Shown one piece after another: positions 23,031-23,618 of a DNA stretch of 23,618 nucleotides (its first letter is position 1; each line of letters opens with the position of its first letter). A program made the translations under genes and the position numbers. Origin of the DNA: Candidatus Puniceispirillum sp. (GTDB taxonomy: Bacteria; Pseudomonadota; Alphaproteobacteria; Puniceispirillales; Puniceispirillaceae); assembly GCA_016780525.1 (NCBI GenBank), contig JADHLR010000007.1, forward strand, positions 1 through 23,618, in the 5' to 3' direction. The notes below the pieces were generated by a model. That model searched no databases and was not told the DNA's origin. It saw only the letters and a program-made list of their open reading frames with translations.

Positions 23031-23618
23031 GTGAGCGCCCATATTGCCCTGATCAAAGGCGACGGGATTGGCGCAGATGTCTGTGATGCCACAACATATC
23101 TGGTTGATCTATGTCTGCGGTTAGTGGGCGAAGCACCACTTGCCATAACCATGATTAATGCGGGCGCTGCCTATTTTCAGGAAACCGGCGCGGATATCGA
23201 AGCTGGTGGCGAGGATATTGCCGGCAAATGTGACGCCATTTTCCTCGGGGCGATCGGCCTGCCATCTATCCGGCACCCTAATGGCACCGAAATTTCACCG
23301 CATCTGCGGCTGCGTGAGCGGTTTCAGCTTTATGCCGGGGTGCGGCCGGTGAAAGCCTATCCCAATATCCCGCAAAAGCTTGCAGACCCGCGTGCCGCCA
23401 GCATCGATTTTATTGTCATCCGCGAGTCAACCGAAGGTCTGTTTCATTCGGCGGCGGTGCATAATCGCAGCCATATCGAAGCTGATTTTGCCGTCGAAGA
23501 GACCATGCGGATCACCCGCAAAACAACCGAAAAGCTGCATAAATTTGCATTCAACCTTGCCCGCAAAAGACGCGCTGCCGGCAAAACCGGCGCGGTAACC
23601 TGTGTCGACAAAGCCAAT
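23031..23618 (+). CDS. Isocitrate/isopropylmalate dehydrogenase family protein, N-terminal part (3' truncated by window)
   Basis: An open frame of 196 codons runs to the window edge. It begins at GTG 23031 (VSAHIALIKGDGIGADV). An in-frame TAG at 23016-23018 rules out a longer start, and AGGG lies 10 nt upstream. The GDGIG loop, the region FLGAIGLPSIRHPNGTE and the arginine-rich substrate segment LRLRERFQLYAGVRPVK mark a metal-dependent beta-decarboxylating dehydrogenase using NAD(P)+. The motif RESTEGLF resembles the RENTEG form of isocitrate, tartrate and homoisocitrate dehydrogenases more than the RELTGG form of LeuB, so isopropylmalate dehydrogenase is less likely. The fragment ends at VTCVDKAN, the conserved Lys-Ala-Asn region, so about half the protein lies beyond the window. 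The substrate cannot be assigned. Confidence 0.88.
   Translation, partial: MSAHIALIKGDGIGADVCDATTYLVDLCLRLVGEAPLAITMINAGAAYFQETGADIEAGGEDIAGKCDAIFLGAIGLPSIRHPNGTEISPHLRLRERFQLYAGVRPVKAYPNIPQKLADPRAASIDFIVIRESTEGLFHSAAVHNRSHIEADFAVEETMRITRKTTEKLHKFAFNLARKRRAAGKTGAVTCVDKAN

Overview
The window looks like chromosomal DNA of a marine-type alphaproteobacterium. The evidence is a CcrM-type cell-cycle DNA methyltransferase, a fused indolepyruvate:ferredoxin oxidoreductase of the roughly 1,150-residue alphaproteobacterial kind, a family-4-like uracil-DNA glycosylase of alphaproteobacterial style, ETF:ubiquinone oxidoreductase and malate synthase G. Moderate GC, short intergenic gaps and the gene mix would fit a SAR116 ('Puniceispirillum'-like) lineage, but that placement is inference from general resemblance. 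No insertion sequence, prophage gene or CRISPR array is visible, and no gene-free stretch exceeds about 265 bases.

Layout. 1-898: 3' part of an STT3/PglB-like oligosaccharyltransferase (+), entering from outside the window. 927-2555: GMC (choline-dehydrogenase-like) oxidoreductase (-). 2809-6273: indolepyruvate ferredoxin oxidoreductase (+), convergent with a minus-strand pair, ugd and a GLOD5-like VOC protein (6277-8004). A 262-bp divergent regulatory region with two related operator-like sites separates ugd from the plus-strand pair galU and phosphomannomutase/phosphoglucomutase (8267-10506). Malate synthase G follows (10634-12802) and ends at a bidirectional terminator fused to an 18-bp tandem array. 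12937-18339 is a minus-strand block read udg, slt, moaB, rnhB, ccrM. From 18531 the plus strand carries etfD, a TPR lipoprotein gene and ispE, probably one transcription unit. Then come tRNA-Gln(UUG) at 22883-22957 and the 5' part of an isocitrate/isopropylmalate-dehydrogenase-family gene (23031 to the window end).

How the genes work together. GalU makes UDP-glucose, Ugd oxidises it to UDP-glucuronate, and the mutase links hexose-6-P to hexose-1-P. The ugd-galU-pmm cluster is therefore a nucleotide-sugar module for surface polysaccharide, possibly also for glycans used by the STT3-like enzyme at the left edge, although that link is only inferred. IOR and ETF-QO feed electrons from amino-acid and acyl-CoA type catabolism, and malate synthase G consumes glyoxylate. 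ccrM, rnhB, udg, moaB, slt and ispE are housekeeping functions (DNA methylation, RNA-primer or ribonucleotide removal, uracil repair, molybdopterin, peptidoglycan turnover, isoprenoids).

The most distinctive non-coding signal is the recurrence of short tandem duplications (12-18 bp units, 2-4 copies) in several separate intergenic gaps and in one coding linker. They have unrelated unit sequences, as if local slippage were frequently fixed in this genome. Other signals are the paired operator-like sites between ugd and galU, and a palindrome plus one GANTC site upstream of ccrM.
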